Shown here: piece after piece, positions 37,165-47,619 of the stretch
Layout: each line of letters starts with the position of its first letter
How positions within the stretch are numbered: position 1 is the first letter of the stretch
Assembly: GCA_002633005.1 (NCBI GenBank)
Contig: NMRA01000485.1
Span: forward strand, 124,442-188,441
DNA: 64,000 nucleotides
From: Phoronis australis
Taxonomy: Eukaryota; Phoronida; Phoronidae
Direction of reading: 5' to 3'
Position numbers and translations under genes: made by a program
Notes under the pieces: generated by a model
Told to the model about the DNA's origin: nothing
Seen by the model: the letters and a program-made list of their open reading frames with translations, nothing else
Database searches by the model: none

Positions 37165-37283
37165 AGTCTCTGCACATATAAAAAGATAAGGTGAGGTTGG
37201 GCCTCCCTGTCGCCACCCCTGACCAATTTCAAAGTATCCTGAAGTGAAATTATGTTGAACAGCAAAGACGCGAGAGCCTCTGC

Positions 37284-37556
37284 TTAAAAGACGAAACCAG
37301 TCAACAAAATTTTCACTACAGTTAAAACAATAAGCGTTTTGTACAAGAAATTCCAGGAAATGGAGTCAAATGCCTTCTCAAAGTCGAGTAGTACAAGAAG
37401 GTCGGTAATATTAATTTCCTCTGTGTACTGCATCAAGTCACAAATGTTCTCGCCCATTTGTCTCCCTTTAATAAATCCGTTTTGGTTTTCATGCACAACT
37501 AACTTCAGTCGTAGGGCGAGACAGCCCGATGGAATTTTATAACTCGTGTTTAGCAA
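37284..37556 (-). pseudogene. LINE reverse transcriptase fragment (palm, motif A)
   Basis: A 90-codon open piece of the dead LINE that runs from LLNTSYKI through NQNGFIKGR to LLDFEKAFDSISW. The first catalytic aspartate is in LDFEKAFD. The expected LxxVLPxxI stretch before HENQNGF is shortened, showing small deletions. It continues RRPISLLN just upstream and is broken after FLYKTL. Confidence 0.85.
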
Positions 37557-37626
37557 AGAAATAGGGCGCCGGTTTGTAAGGTGTTCTCTTGGTTTTTAGC
37601 CCTTTGACAGAAGAGAAAGCACTCCT

Positions 37627-37851
37627 TCATTTTGACTTACTGGCAAAAAACCTCACAGCGCTATTACTAAACGATCGTATCAAAAACACAGACAGATCTT
37701 TCCACAAAAATATAAAGAAGCCATCCGGACCTGGCACTTTATTGTTTTCAACCGACAAAGCCTCATCAACTGAAACTGGTCCATTCAACGAGGAGCTGTC
37801 TGCAGTACAACATTTGAGCTCGGTCTGTGATGGTTTCTCCATTCGAATCAA
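37627..37851 (-). pseudogene. LINE pre-RT and RT motif 1 fragment
   Basis: Contains SVDEAL, NNKVPGPDGF and FLWKDLSVFLIRSF, the usual entry to the RT domain in L1-like elements (N-K-xPGxDG). The frame switches relative to the upstream IDSNGETITD segment near 37800, so a frameshift separates the two. Confidence 0.75.
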
Positions 37852-38105
37852 TCAATTTTGTTGTGTTTTTGTTAATAACTTTTCTTTTTTTTGAACTAGA
37901 AACATATTTCCATGGTTTCTCACCATACTTAATCTATCGTGCTTGAGTTGTAATCATAGCTCCTTTCATAACATCTTCTGGTCGGTCGCGTAATTCTTTG
38001 GAACGTTGTTCAAGAATTTCTCAAAAACAGGTGAATGTTTGTTTTGGATCAATTCAAATAGCGTGTTAATTTGCATTTCTATACTTTTCATAAGGATATG
38101 ATAGT

Positions 38106-40441
38106 TTCATTGCAAATATTGAGGAGGAACATTTCATAAAAACAAAGTAACGTCCATACTCAAATTTAATTCGTTATCTGGAATCACGAAAATTGCATCT
38201 CTTCTATATGGCATTGCAGCATATTTTTTTAAAATTTGGTCTTCTTGATTTTTTAAAAATTCACCTGAAATCAATGTTTCAAACTACTTGCTTCTTCTGC
38301 ACATAAATAATGCGTTTAAATGTTTTGAATGGATAGTAGTGAAAAATAAGGGTATGATTCAGTTGAATATACGTGCACATTACATTTTCAATGGTTTCAG
38401 TTAAAATTTCCAAACGTTCAGGAAATGTGAAGGATTGGACAAATTGCAAGAGTCCATCCAATTAAATGTCGGGTGGTGTACACTCTATACAGCTACAACA
38501 GTTAGTAATGAATAATCATTTCATGTAATAATTATAAAAACAGTTCTTGTTTTGTAAGCGTTCTGTCATTAACGCATGTGTACTCACAAGCAAGCGTGTT
38601 TAACACAATGACGGAATGTTGTTGAAGATGCATAGCCTCATTAAAGTTTGAATACGCAAATGAAGTACTAGTCTACAAACAACCCCGGGTCCATCAGTGT
38701 GCCGGAAACCATCCGAGAACCAGTTACCATTACAATCTCACGAATATCTTGTTTTGCGAGGCTATTTTTATGTTGGTGAGTATAGTAATATTCCATCGTT
38801 ACCCTAATGAAACAAGGCACACTTTTAATTATTTGTTTATTTCGCTATCAAACAACGATTGGGTATTTTTGGAATTGCTAAGGTTTTTTATATGTACAAA
38901 CTTATATCAGCTGCGGTGTATTCTTTTAAAATCGCAATTTATTTACAAAGTTTTTCTTTTCCTAATTACACTTGTACGCACAGTTCTCCAGGAAACCATT
39001 AGGCGGCGCTTGCTACAAAATTAAGCATTCACGGCTTTAATGAGACACTGCATCTTTAAGGTAATCCATCAAACACATACTATAGACACAATAGAATGTT
39101 TGTGGGTATCTCGTTGTTAGCGGTTACGTTATCCACGTCTTGGTTCAGCTAGCAACACTGGTGTGGCTTTTGAGAGCATAATTTACGCGTCGGTGTTTCA
39201 GCCAGAGGTGTGTCGTATGTGAGTGCTGCGAAAAACATTAGCGTACGAACGTAACGTGCAGAAGGCTGCCGAGTGCCATGGGAGTTTTGTTTAACGTCTT
39301 AGCCGGTTTTCTCTCTAAGTGTTGAGGGGAGTAATTGGCTATTTACTGCCTAAATGCTGATTAATTACTATTTTATTGCAACCCATGACTTCATCGGTAA
39401 ACGCAACTGTTGTTTTTTTTTTGATGGACAATTCGTCAATTCAGCATCCTTTGCATATATTTGTGTCTATGATAAATTGCTAAGATTGTAACTCGGGGGG
39501 AGGGTGCGTATTTTGGTTTTGGGGTGTAAAATGACATAGTCTTGGGTTGTTGATGTGAGGCGGAACTCCTCGCCCATAATAAGTGAAGTCAGATGACTCT
39601 TCATCTGGCTTTGCATAATCGCACTAGCGTTAACTACCAAAGGCACCTCGCACTTTTTAACACCAAGCACTTGTCGTAGATCCTGAGAAACTTCACCAAA
39701 AAATCATAAACGTATTATATTAAAGAGGCTTGGAACGCGAAAATTGACTTTTGAACAGATCTTGACAGACATTGACTTAATACCCAGAATGCATAACATC
39801 CTGAATGTTGTCGGAAGCTTAATTTTGCTGAATCATTCACTTCAGAGTGATGTGTGTGCAGAATTGCAAAGAATCACCGATTTTGCGACGATTTAATTAC
39901 CAAAATATGCATGTAGCCACTTGATCACGACTGTTCCCATTATTCGTCATTGTTCACATACATACACGAAGCATACATCAAATGAAACGAAATTAAAGCT
40001 GCATGTGCCCTATTTAGCTGACCAAAAGCAAAAATCGAATTAGGTCATTTACTCCAATTGGTCGTATAACGTTAGTCGCCGTGATGTTATTCTATTTCCG
40101 TTACCAACAATAACATCGAAACTACCAGCGACTCTAGAAAATGCTTCAGAGTTTTTTGGGGGTTGGACAACCCTAAAATTGGGAATTCGAAACTGCCACA
40201 TGTACGCATTGCCTGTGACTTGAGGTGGTACCGGAAATGGAACCCTAACACCGTAAGAAATATTTATTATGAGACTCATTTTAGAACTTGAGAAGATAAG
40301 GGCTGATTCGAGTTTCACTAAGCCAGCTAAACAGGGCGAAATACAGGTTTAATCGAAGTGCATACCTTTAAATCAATTCTGATAACAGACTATGGCTTTC
40401 GGTGGGTAATTTTTGGCATGTATACGCCTGTGTTTTATAAT
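38106..40441. other. Non-coding stretch
   Basis: The 5' part of the LINE could reach 38460 (a 60-codon minus frame, 38279-38461), but no endonuclease motif was seen. Nothing else recognised. Confidence 0.4.
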
Positions 40442-40868
40442 GAAACGCCAAAGAGTTTTTAAACGAGTAACTTTTTGCGCGTTGAAACGTGCTTAATCAA
40501 CGCGTAGTTTTGCTTAACCAACGCATAGATTTGCTTAATCAATGCGCTGTATTAGTTATTCGTTATGTCCAATCAAAGACAAGTTTGCACTCAGTACGTA
40601 ACGACGCCATCTTCGGCCATTTTGAGATTTGAGAGCACAGGCGTGATTGAGCGATAGGAACTGATAAAAATTAATCACGTTGAATAAGCAACAGAGCGCG
40701 TTTATTAAGTAAAAATGTCCGTTGAATAAGAGCAGAATGATTGTCGTTAAGGAACTAATTCAGCGCGTTGATTTAACAAATTTACGCGTTGATTAAGCAA
40801 AACTACGCGTTGATTAAGCACATTTCAACGCGAAAAGAGGTACTCGTTTAAGAGCCCTTTGGCGCTTC
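40442..40868. mobile_element. 427-bp foldback element with long inverted arms
   Basis: The left arm from GAAACGCCAAAGAG and the right arm from GAAGCGCCAAAGGG (read on the other strand) are inverted copies over about 125 bp, at roughly 85% by eye. Each arm holds AAACGAGTA, GCGCGTTGAAA or a close variant, and two to three tandem copies of a TTAATCAACGCG motif separated by TTTTGC-like spacers. The centre (about 40570-40690) is not repeated. No coding capacity. A target duplication was not defined. Confidence 0.8.
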
Positions 40869-41870
40869 CTAGTGCATTAGTACTTGAATAAATGATAGCG
40901 TCACGCAGTTGAAACATTAATCCAGTTTGGAATTAATCCCCTGTGCTGGGTAAATGGGAAAAAATTGCCATCATGCTCAGTAAACCGTTACACGTTTCTC
41001 TCCGATTCCCGCTGTGCGTTTTATCAAGCACGTTTTTTGCGGGTTTAGCGAGATCACCCAAGATCATTCAAGAAACCGTAAATTTGTTTTGAGTGATCAT
41101 CGACAGTAGTACATGTTTGTATACATTGTCCCAAAGGGGGCGTGTTGTGGTACCTCGTGAGTGCTACAAATGTCTTTCTGCATTGATGCTAACTAAGTTA
41201 CTATGAAGATGAGGTAACAACAAATACAAAATAGCTCCTGAAAGTCAGGATAGAAGAACTCGCTAAGTAAGCCACTGTGACCACGTGCTTCGCTTTTCAA
41301 TATAAAACGATATCTCGCGAAGTATTGAGTTTACGGGAGATTTTTGCCTCTACAGAACGCACGCCAGGTTTGTTTTCTCAATCAAAATTCCGACGTCGAG
41401 TTGCAATAATGTTGGTCCATCGTCATAGTTTACATGCCCTCAAGAACAAGGTTACCTCGATATCTTGAATTTGGAGAAAGAAATGACGTCTCAATGCAAA
41501 TGAACATTTTACCCATGGTATTCATAACATTATCGTCTTGCCTCCCAAAGGCACTTTCCGTTTTCATTCGTGTGGTCTCTGAAGCATTTTCACTTAAATG
41601 AAAGTTAATTGTAGAATCCAAGACAAATGTTGAATACTTGCACGGTTAACTAGAGTGAATTAAAGGGCTTTTATTTGTAAACGCATTGAAAACTATCTGA
41701 TAATACTAGTAATCAGTTAGCCACAATAGTGTGGGTTCGACAGGCTCATCATCCATGCATCAAATTTATGACTTTGTACCGAAAATGCGGGTTTTTGAAC
41801 CACCATTTTAAGTTGTGTCTTCGTCTCGTCGGCTCATATGTATTACAGGAGGTAAGAAGTAATTGACACT

Positions 41871-41942
41871 CCACACAAACACACGCACGCACGCAGGCAC
41901 GCAAGCACGCACACACACGCACGCACACACACACACACACAT
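41871..41942. repeat. (CA)n/(CACG)n microsatellite
   Basis: Alternating CACACA and CACGCACG units. Minus-strand frames here give Cys/Val repeats and are artefacts. Confidence 0.95.
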
Positions 41943-42301
41943 AATCATATAAATATACTTGTCTTGTTGATTTCTTCTCGAGAAGTATAACTTTCCGAAA
42001 GTCATCAGCGGTTTCAGTTCTCGACCATCCCTCTCCGTCCGTTATCGTTTTCACCTGAGGAAAACTCATGATTTTGCGAAGATATGTTAGTTGCATTATT
42101 ACGTCAACCCTTTCATATGATAGACGGCTATTCAGTACGAACTTGAAATGTTCCAATTGGTTCAAATATGAGCACAGGTCCAGAAATCGCTTTGCACTAT
42201 ATCCGGATTCTCATTCATGCCCTCGCATACATTCATTAGTAAGACCGAGCTCAGAGGAGTAGGGGACACCTTTGTCCAATGCTCGATTGTAAGCAAATAA
42301 A

Positions 42302-42375
42302 ATCAGGATTTGAACCCGGGTCTCCCAAACGGGAGTTTTTTGGTACTCAAATCACTGAGCTACATTGTCTCCTGT
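42302..42375 (-). other. tRNA-like sequence (pseudo-tRNA or SINE head)
   Basis: Reverse strand has a D-arm-like GTAGCTCAGTGATTTGAG and a B box GGGTTCAAATCC. The 5' GGAGACA has no matching 3' acceptor strand, so it is not a functional tRNA. Confidence 0.5.
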
Positions 42376-44906
42376 TTCCATTGGCTCGGGTGGCTAATTT
42401 CTCATAAAAGCCAGTTGCTGTGACTATTTTGAATCGGGACTAACTTTTAAGACATGACTGAAACGTGCCCACGCATTGTAAAACATATAGTCTCATTGAG
42501 GAGGAATTTGTCGTATAAATCTGTGTGCCTTCCTATTTGTTGCACGTATGATGTTGGCGTTTTCATAGCCTATTAGGAAACATATCTGAACGGTATAAAG
42601 TGAGGGCACATTTATGTGCTTAAGGTTCAGTGAAATGCCGAGCGTTGAAAACGCTCGAGTCGTTCATTACTTCGTCACACGGCGCACCAATGGCACGCTT
42701 CGCGCTTGAAACAATTATCCACGGTAGCGAACGTCGCGCAAGGTAAAAACGGTAGTTAGCTAGCGAGAAGGTCAGACCGTTACAGTTGGAATGTAAAGGA
42801 AGTTTCTTGAGCTCTGAGAATAATGGTGTATTGTAAGATAAGGTAAGAGACCGTAATAATTGTATTTTGTGATAACACATTGTTTCTCGTATGTTAGGAA
42901 TGACGTAGATGTGCTGTTGTATGTAAGAGCTTAGCGGCAATCCTCTGCACTCACACAAATACCTACAAAACTGGACAAAAGAAACGTATATAGCTTTTGA
43001 AAGTAGAAAGCCAGGGAATTTAATTTATAATTTTATACCAAGCTGCCGTTGACTGGGTCACGTGACCGTAAATTTTTAGTAAAATCAAGCAATCCATGAG
43101 TAAATGACGGCATCACTAACAATCCAATTCTGTTTGATGCAGAATTTTAAAACGAAACCCCCCAAAAACTGTGATCGTTTTCTTAATGATCATTTTGCTT
43201 TGATTTTATGGAACTTTTGTTTCTTTTCATAAAAACTGTATAAGTCGCCATAAAAAAGTGAATGCAGTCGAGTTCGAAGAGCGCTCTGGAGAACACTGCT
43301 AAGAACATCATCTCAAATGGACCCTTTTCCGAGATTTGATGCTAAGAAGTTAGCCAAATTTGGATATTTTTCTAGGGACTCCAGAAAATGTTACTTCTTA
43401 ATTGTGATCTGGTTCCGCCGTGCATAAATATAGGACTTGATGATTTTACATAAGAAAATCAGTTGCTATTTGTACTGACACTGTCTATTGCGATACCGGC
43501 GTCCACTTTACGTCTTGTGCCATCAGCGGCCGCAGGTCTAAGACTACCATCTACCCCGTGTCCTTTACGAATAAGCTTAGGAAGACATTTAATCCAGATA
43601 AAATTGAACTGTATGGTGTAGGTTTTATTGCAAGAATAAGTTGACGCATGTATTCCTCTTTTTTATTATTTTTTTCATCTTCCATAGGTCTTCTGATACA
43701 TGTAGACTACATGCGCAGTCTAGCCGTGTGATCTAGTATACTCACTTGTGGCGCTGGCATCTATAACGTAAAGTTAGTGGTGTAGTACGGGTTTTCGGCA
43801 CCTGTTGGTATGCATTTATCGACAGAAGATTTTGGTCAGTCTAGTAGGACGAAACTATTGTGAATTTTCGATAGCGAGAGGCAAGACTCAGATATGAATA
43901 AGAATCACTTATATCAAACCTGTTTGCTTGAAATATCGTTATGAAACGTCTGACGAAATTAACAAAAATTTTAAAATGTAACGGAAACGTGACGAGACTG
44001 TATGGTGAAGTTTGATATCCTGTCCATGTGCCTTCCTCTGGGCAACTTTTACGGTATTGTCTGTGTTACGTCAGCGTATGCGTTACACGCATTTGTACGA
44101 GTGCAGCATTCGTACGAGTGCGCTGTACGATGCACGCGTGAATCCTGACGTCGGTGATAGAACTCTTAAAGACGGCAGATTTCATAGCAACCCAGCGTGC
44201 TCTTTTGAGAAAGCGTGCGCTGCTTTTTTCATACTCAAATGTTCTAACACGCTTGTTCGCAACGAAATCTGATATTTTAAGTTACTGAAATAAGCGCGTT
44301 CTGACTTCCGTACTCACGCGTGCATTGTAAAGCGAACAACTACGCCTCCGTATGATTGTGTTTGCGTGATATTTACGTTGTCGTGTTTTCCTAAAAACCG
44401 CACCATAGGACACTTATTATTTACATTTCGAAAGTTTGCTAATTAACAGAAGTTGTTGGGTTTCATAGCAGAACACATAAAATAGACAGAAAATATGTAC
44501 ATTGAAATCAATGATGATCTTTAAGTGGACGGTTCATCTCTTCCCTTACGCTCATCTGGTGCCTCCTCCAGGACATTCTTACAGGTCGACGAACCCTGTG
44601 ATGTTTGACTTCAATGTTCAATTTCCTGCGCCTGTCTGCGCCTCTGCCAGTCGCATGTGCGAAAATTCTGTTTGTAAGCGATCGAATATCTACCGCAGCT
44701 TCTATGAAATTTGTGCTTTTGTCTTGTATTCGTCTTTGAACAAAGTTAAAGGACGTCGAAACATCGTACCAACTTGACAACACTGTGAAATTGAAATTGA
44801 ACGTGCGGCGAGTGAAGTTGTGAGCATCGCTTCTGGTAAAATGCCGCTAGCCAATTTTTTTTTCTGTAGTTACAATATGACATCGAGTTTTTTACTGTAA
44901 CTATGG
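42376..44906. other. Non-coding stretch
   Basis: Frames at 42620-42958, 44012-44272 and 44502-44783 have no family resemblance. A short hairpin CGAGCGTT-GAA-AACGCTCG lies near 42640. Confidence 0.4.
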
Positions 44907-45190
44907 ATATTTCTGGACTGCGCCTTTGCCCTTTAGCTCATGAAAAATAAAAAAAGGCGCAAGTACATTTCAGCAGTGCACCCCCGGGCGCACCTATTAA
45001 AACGCAACACTTCCAAAAATGCAACATTCTAGTTATCTTACAGCCAGTCGGGTAAAACATGACTCTGCTCTGATTGCAATTGAGGTTTCTGTTCCATATG
45101 TTACCACTTTAATTACACTAAGTCTGCTGGGCACACTTTTTATCATCAGATGCGCCCGAAGGGCAATGTTTCAAACCTGGTCGGAAATAT
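44907..45190 (+). repeat. Diverged third copy of the 17/19 kb repeat (middle part only)
   Basis: Follows 17700-18000 through GGATATTTCTGGACTGCGCC, TGAAAAATAAAAA, CGCAACA-CTTCCAAAAAT, GTCTGCTGGGCACA, ACTTTTTATCATCAG and TTTCAAACCTGGTC. Divergence is clearly greater than between the two neighbouring copies, and neither end of the unit is present. Confidence 0.8.
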
Positions 45191-45892
45191 ACATGAGTAA
45201 GCTTTACGGAATCGCGATTTGCTGCCTAACGAATGGCTGAGGTCTCTTTTACCCCATTTCCCGTTAGTAAGTAACCGTTTCTACTGACTGGTTGACGTTT
45301 AACCGAGAGCTGAGGAAAAGACGTAAAACCATTCAGAGACAGCGTAAATACCAACAATGTGTAAATGCAGACTGTAACTATATTCAAGAACTTGAATTTC
45401 AGATGCATGTGTTAAATACAGCACGTTGTTGAACACCTGTCAATCTCCAGGCCATAAATGGGGCGTTATCGTACGTTTGCGATCGGCAGTTGTCTCGTGG
45501 CAGACAATTACGATCGTCGTTTGTAATGATGTTATGTGCGTTCTTCGCAGAATCTTTTCTATATGCTTGGGTAGTTTATGAATACATCTCTGATTAACAG
45601 CAGTTCCTGTGCTGTAATTAGCATCATCGAAACCGCATTGTCTGTGACTTTTGTTTTATGAGAAAGGAACACCTGGCTGCTCGGGGGCACTCTGCAGGTC
45701 GTTACCAATTCCACCGTATTTTCCAAATTCACATTTCTTGTTTTCCGAATTCTCCGCGTGAATCTGTTAGAGAAGCAAACTGCGAACATACCCTCTGACA
45801 CAGCTCCACCTATACATAAATGTGGCCCAGTGAAAAGGAGGTACTGAACAGTTCTCACAGGGGTTTGCCTATCAGAACACATGTCAATGGAC

Positions 45893-46240
45893 ACTTCACC
45901 CTTTCTTCACTCTGTCAAAAACTGCATGCAAATAAAGAACAGTTTTGAGTCATTTCACATCACAAGCCCAACAGGTGAGCACAGAAACTCTGTTCTCTCT
46001 TGTGTTTTTGACCCTTTCACTCCCAGTTGAAACCAAGCTAGACTAAGAAAAATAAGGGCAAAAAATGCAAAATCGGCACTTTTCACCCCAAAACCACCAC
46101 TTCCCTACCGATGCTCGACTAAAGCCAACATTAGATTCCAAAAGCAAATTTCCTACCCATTCCAAAAATGTGGTCCAAATGTACTCTCAATCAACTAGTT
46201 TTTTTTTGCAAATCTGGCTTGTTTGAGGGCTACCTGAAAT
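45893..46240 (+). repeat. Dispersed 350-bp repeat, copy 1
   Basis: Matches 63505-63850 through TTCTTCACTCTGTC, AGTCATTTCACAT, CCCTTTCACTCC, CACTTTTCACCCCAAAACCA, ACATTAGATTC and GGCTTGTTTGAGGGCT. Same orientation; about 80% by eye. Non-coding. Confidence 0.8.
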
Positions 46241-47369
46241 CGCGGCCAATTTTTCAGTTGCTACACAGCAATGCACAACAGGGGGCCACCATCTTGAAGA
46301 AGAGTACAGCTACAGTCAAGAAAGTGGCCTATTTTAATTCTCAGCATTTTCATAAATACAAACAAACCACATTCACTTGGCCTACATACAATACCTAACT
46401 AAAAAATGCCCCCAAGCCTGGCCTACCCCGAGATTTTAATATTTTGGCAGTGCAAATTGGCCGCGGCCGCAGTCTAACTGTTTAGTGCCACCAAACATGA
46501 TGAACGATACACGGAATTCCTTGTGTGGGCATCAATGCGCATGCCTTGGTCGGAATTATATACCGATCACATCGCCACTCTTCCACACGTCTTTATGCAC
46601 TGTATTCGTTTGGGCTTAAGTCACTGGATCGGGGTTCTTACTTCAATCACTGCCCGTTTTAATAAATTGCAAATATTCAAGTCATAGGTTCAGGTCGCCA
46701 AACTGAAGGGTTGCCCACATTTTAAACTGAATGGGGTCGGACTGAATGTTATGACGTCAGTTTCATTACTTTAACCAATGAGAAGGCATGCTAAACAACA
46801 TTCGACAGGGCTGCCTTTTGTAGGACTGTATGTGAAAAAGGTATTCAAGTTCCATATGAAACGCGATTAGCGCCGCCTTGTTGAATACGCATGTCAAGTT
46901 CCGCCCCATTTCTGTTTGACAAATAAGACGTTGTGGTTACACTTACAGCAAAGTCCGGTTATAATGTCGCGCATCCGGCATGTTGGTTGAATTCTTTTGC
47001 ACTCGCCACGCTCTCATAAACTTTAGCCTAAATATTTGTTGTTCGCCTTGTTTAGGTCGCTATCGTGTTTGGTGGAACGCATACAATGTAACATCAAAGG
47101 GAATGTTAAATTACTGTTTGCACGTGTCGCCGCCATACCGGTCATCGCACTAAGCTGTCGAGCGCACAAACTCCTTTTAAAAGCCACCCCGAGTGGCACA
47201 CTGATCGCGTGCTTTGTACTTGTACCTGGAAATGTTTCAAACACTTAAGTCGTTACATTATGATTGACAGCCTTTGTGCTTGTCAATCACGTCCAAACAT
47301 GGTGATCTGATGGATTTGCGCAACACTTTATTACAGCCTTCTTTTAAGAACATCAACACTTGTCCGACC

Positions 47370-47517
47370 GTGTCATTAACGCTGCAGTGTGTCAGAAATT
47401 ACTCGCCACATCGTGGCGCTAGCCATGTTCCATAGATCGTGTTATTAACGCATGAGCGTTCACTCGTCACGTGTCTGAAATTATTCGTCACAAGGTGACG
47501 CTAGGCGCGTTCCATAT
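47370..47517. repeat. Two diverged direct copies of a 65-79 bp unit
   Basis: TGT(C/T)ATTAACGC, GTGTC-GAAATTA-TCG-CACA, GTG(G/A)CGCTAG and GTTCCATA occur in order in 47370-47434 and 47439-47517; the second copy has an extra 13 or so bases. Confidence 0.7.
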
Positions 47518-47532
47518 TCTCCAGCCTCGTCC

Positions 47533-47578
47533 CCAAGCCTCAAGATGGCGCTGAGTAGTTTAGCCATTTGAGGCTTGG
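47533..47578. repeat. Near-perfect 46-bp inverted repeat
   Basis: CCAAGCCTCAAGATGGC pairs with GCCATTTGAGGCTTGG around a 13-base loop. Confidence 0.85.
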
Positions 47579-47603
47579 TCATGGGAAATACATTCTGCGC
47601 AAT

Positions 47604-47619
47604 GATTGGCTTGACGTCA
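47604..47619. promoter_or_regulatory. CCAAT-box complement plus CRE-like palindrome
   Basis: ATTGG (47604-47608) is followed three bases on by TGACGTCA (47612-47619), the full CREB/ATF palindrome. A second TGACGTCA at 46752-46759 has CCAAT at 46775. Such pairs are common near animal promoters, but no start site or gene is seen beside them. Confidence 0.25.

Larger units (their letters stand above)
36105..38105 (-). pseudogene. Decayed L1/Tx1-like LINE: reverse transcriptase region and 3' ORF
   Basis: Reading from 38105 down, successive frames show LINE ORF2 landmarks in order: a pre-RT segment with GEKPWKY and IDSNGETITD (about 37970-37830); NNKVPGPDGF (near 37730); RRPISLLN (near 37565); NQNGFIKGR (37490-37460); the first catalytic motif LLDFEKAFDS (near 37390); KIVQYVDDT, the second catalytic motif (near 37080); LGIEF then LNYDVKIKEI (36870-36800); VWDGKIDK and RTT (near 36640); GGYYMIHI (near 36580); LFWKEIF and APLWY (36400-36300); and HGLLPPFTEFLGL (near 36150). 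The pieces lie in different frames with in-frame stops, so the ORF is dead. The layout resembles L1/Tx1-type elements common in aquatic invertebrates. No endonuclease domain was recognised upstream, so the copy is probably 5'-truncated. No host gene is implied. Confidence 0.85.

Noticed and set aside
42302-42375. Functional tRNA gene
   Set aside because: Boxes A and B are present but the acceptor stem cannot form.
42690-42742. Possible 18-codon first exon (ATG, then AG|GTAAAA)
   Set aside because: The start context is weak, the donor moderate, and no partner exon or family was found.
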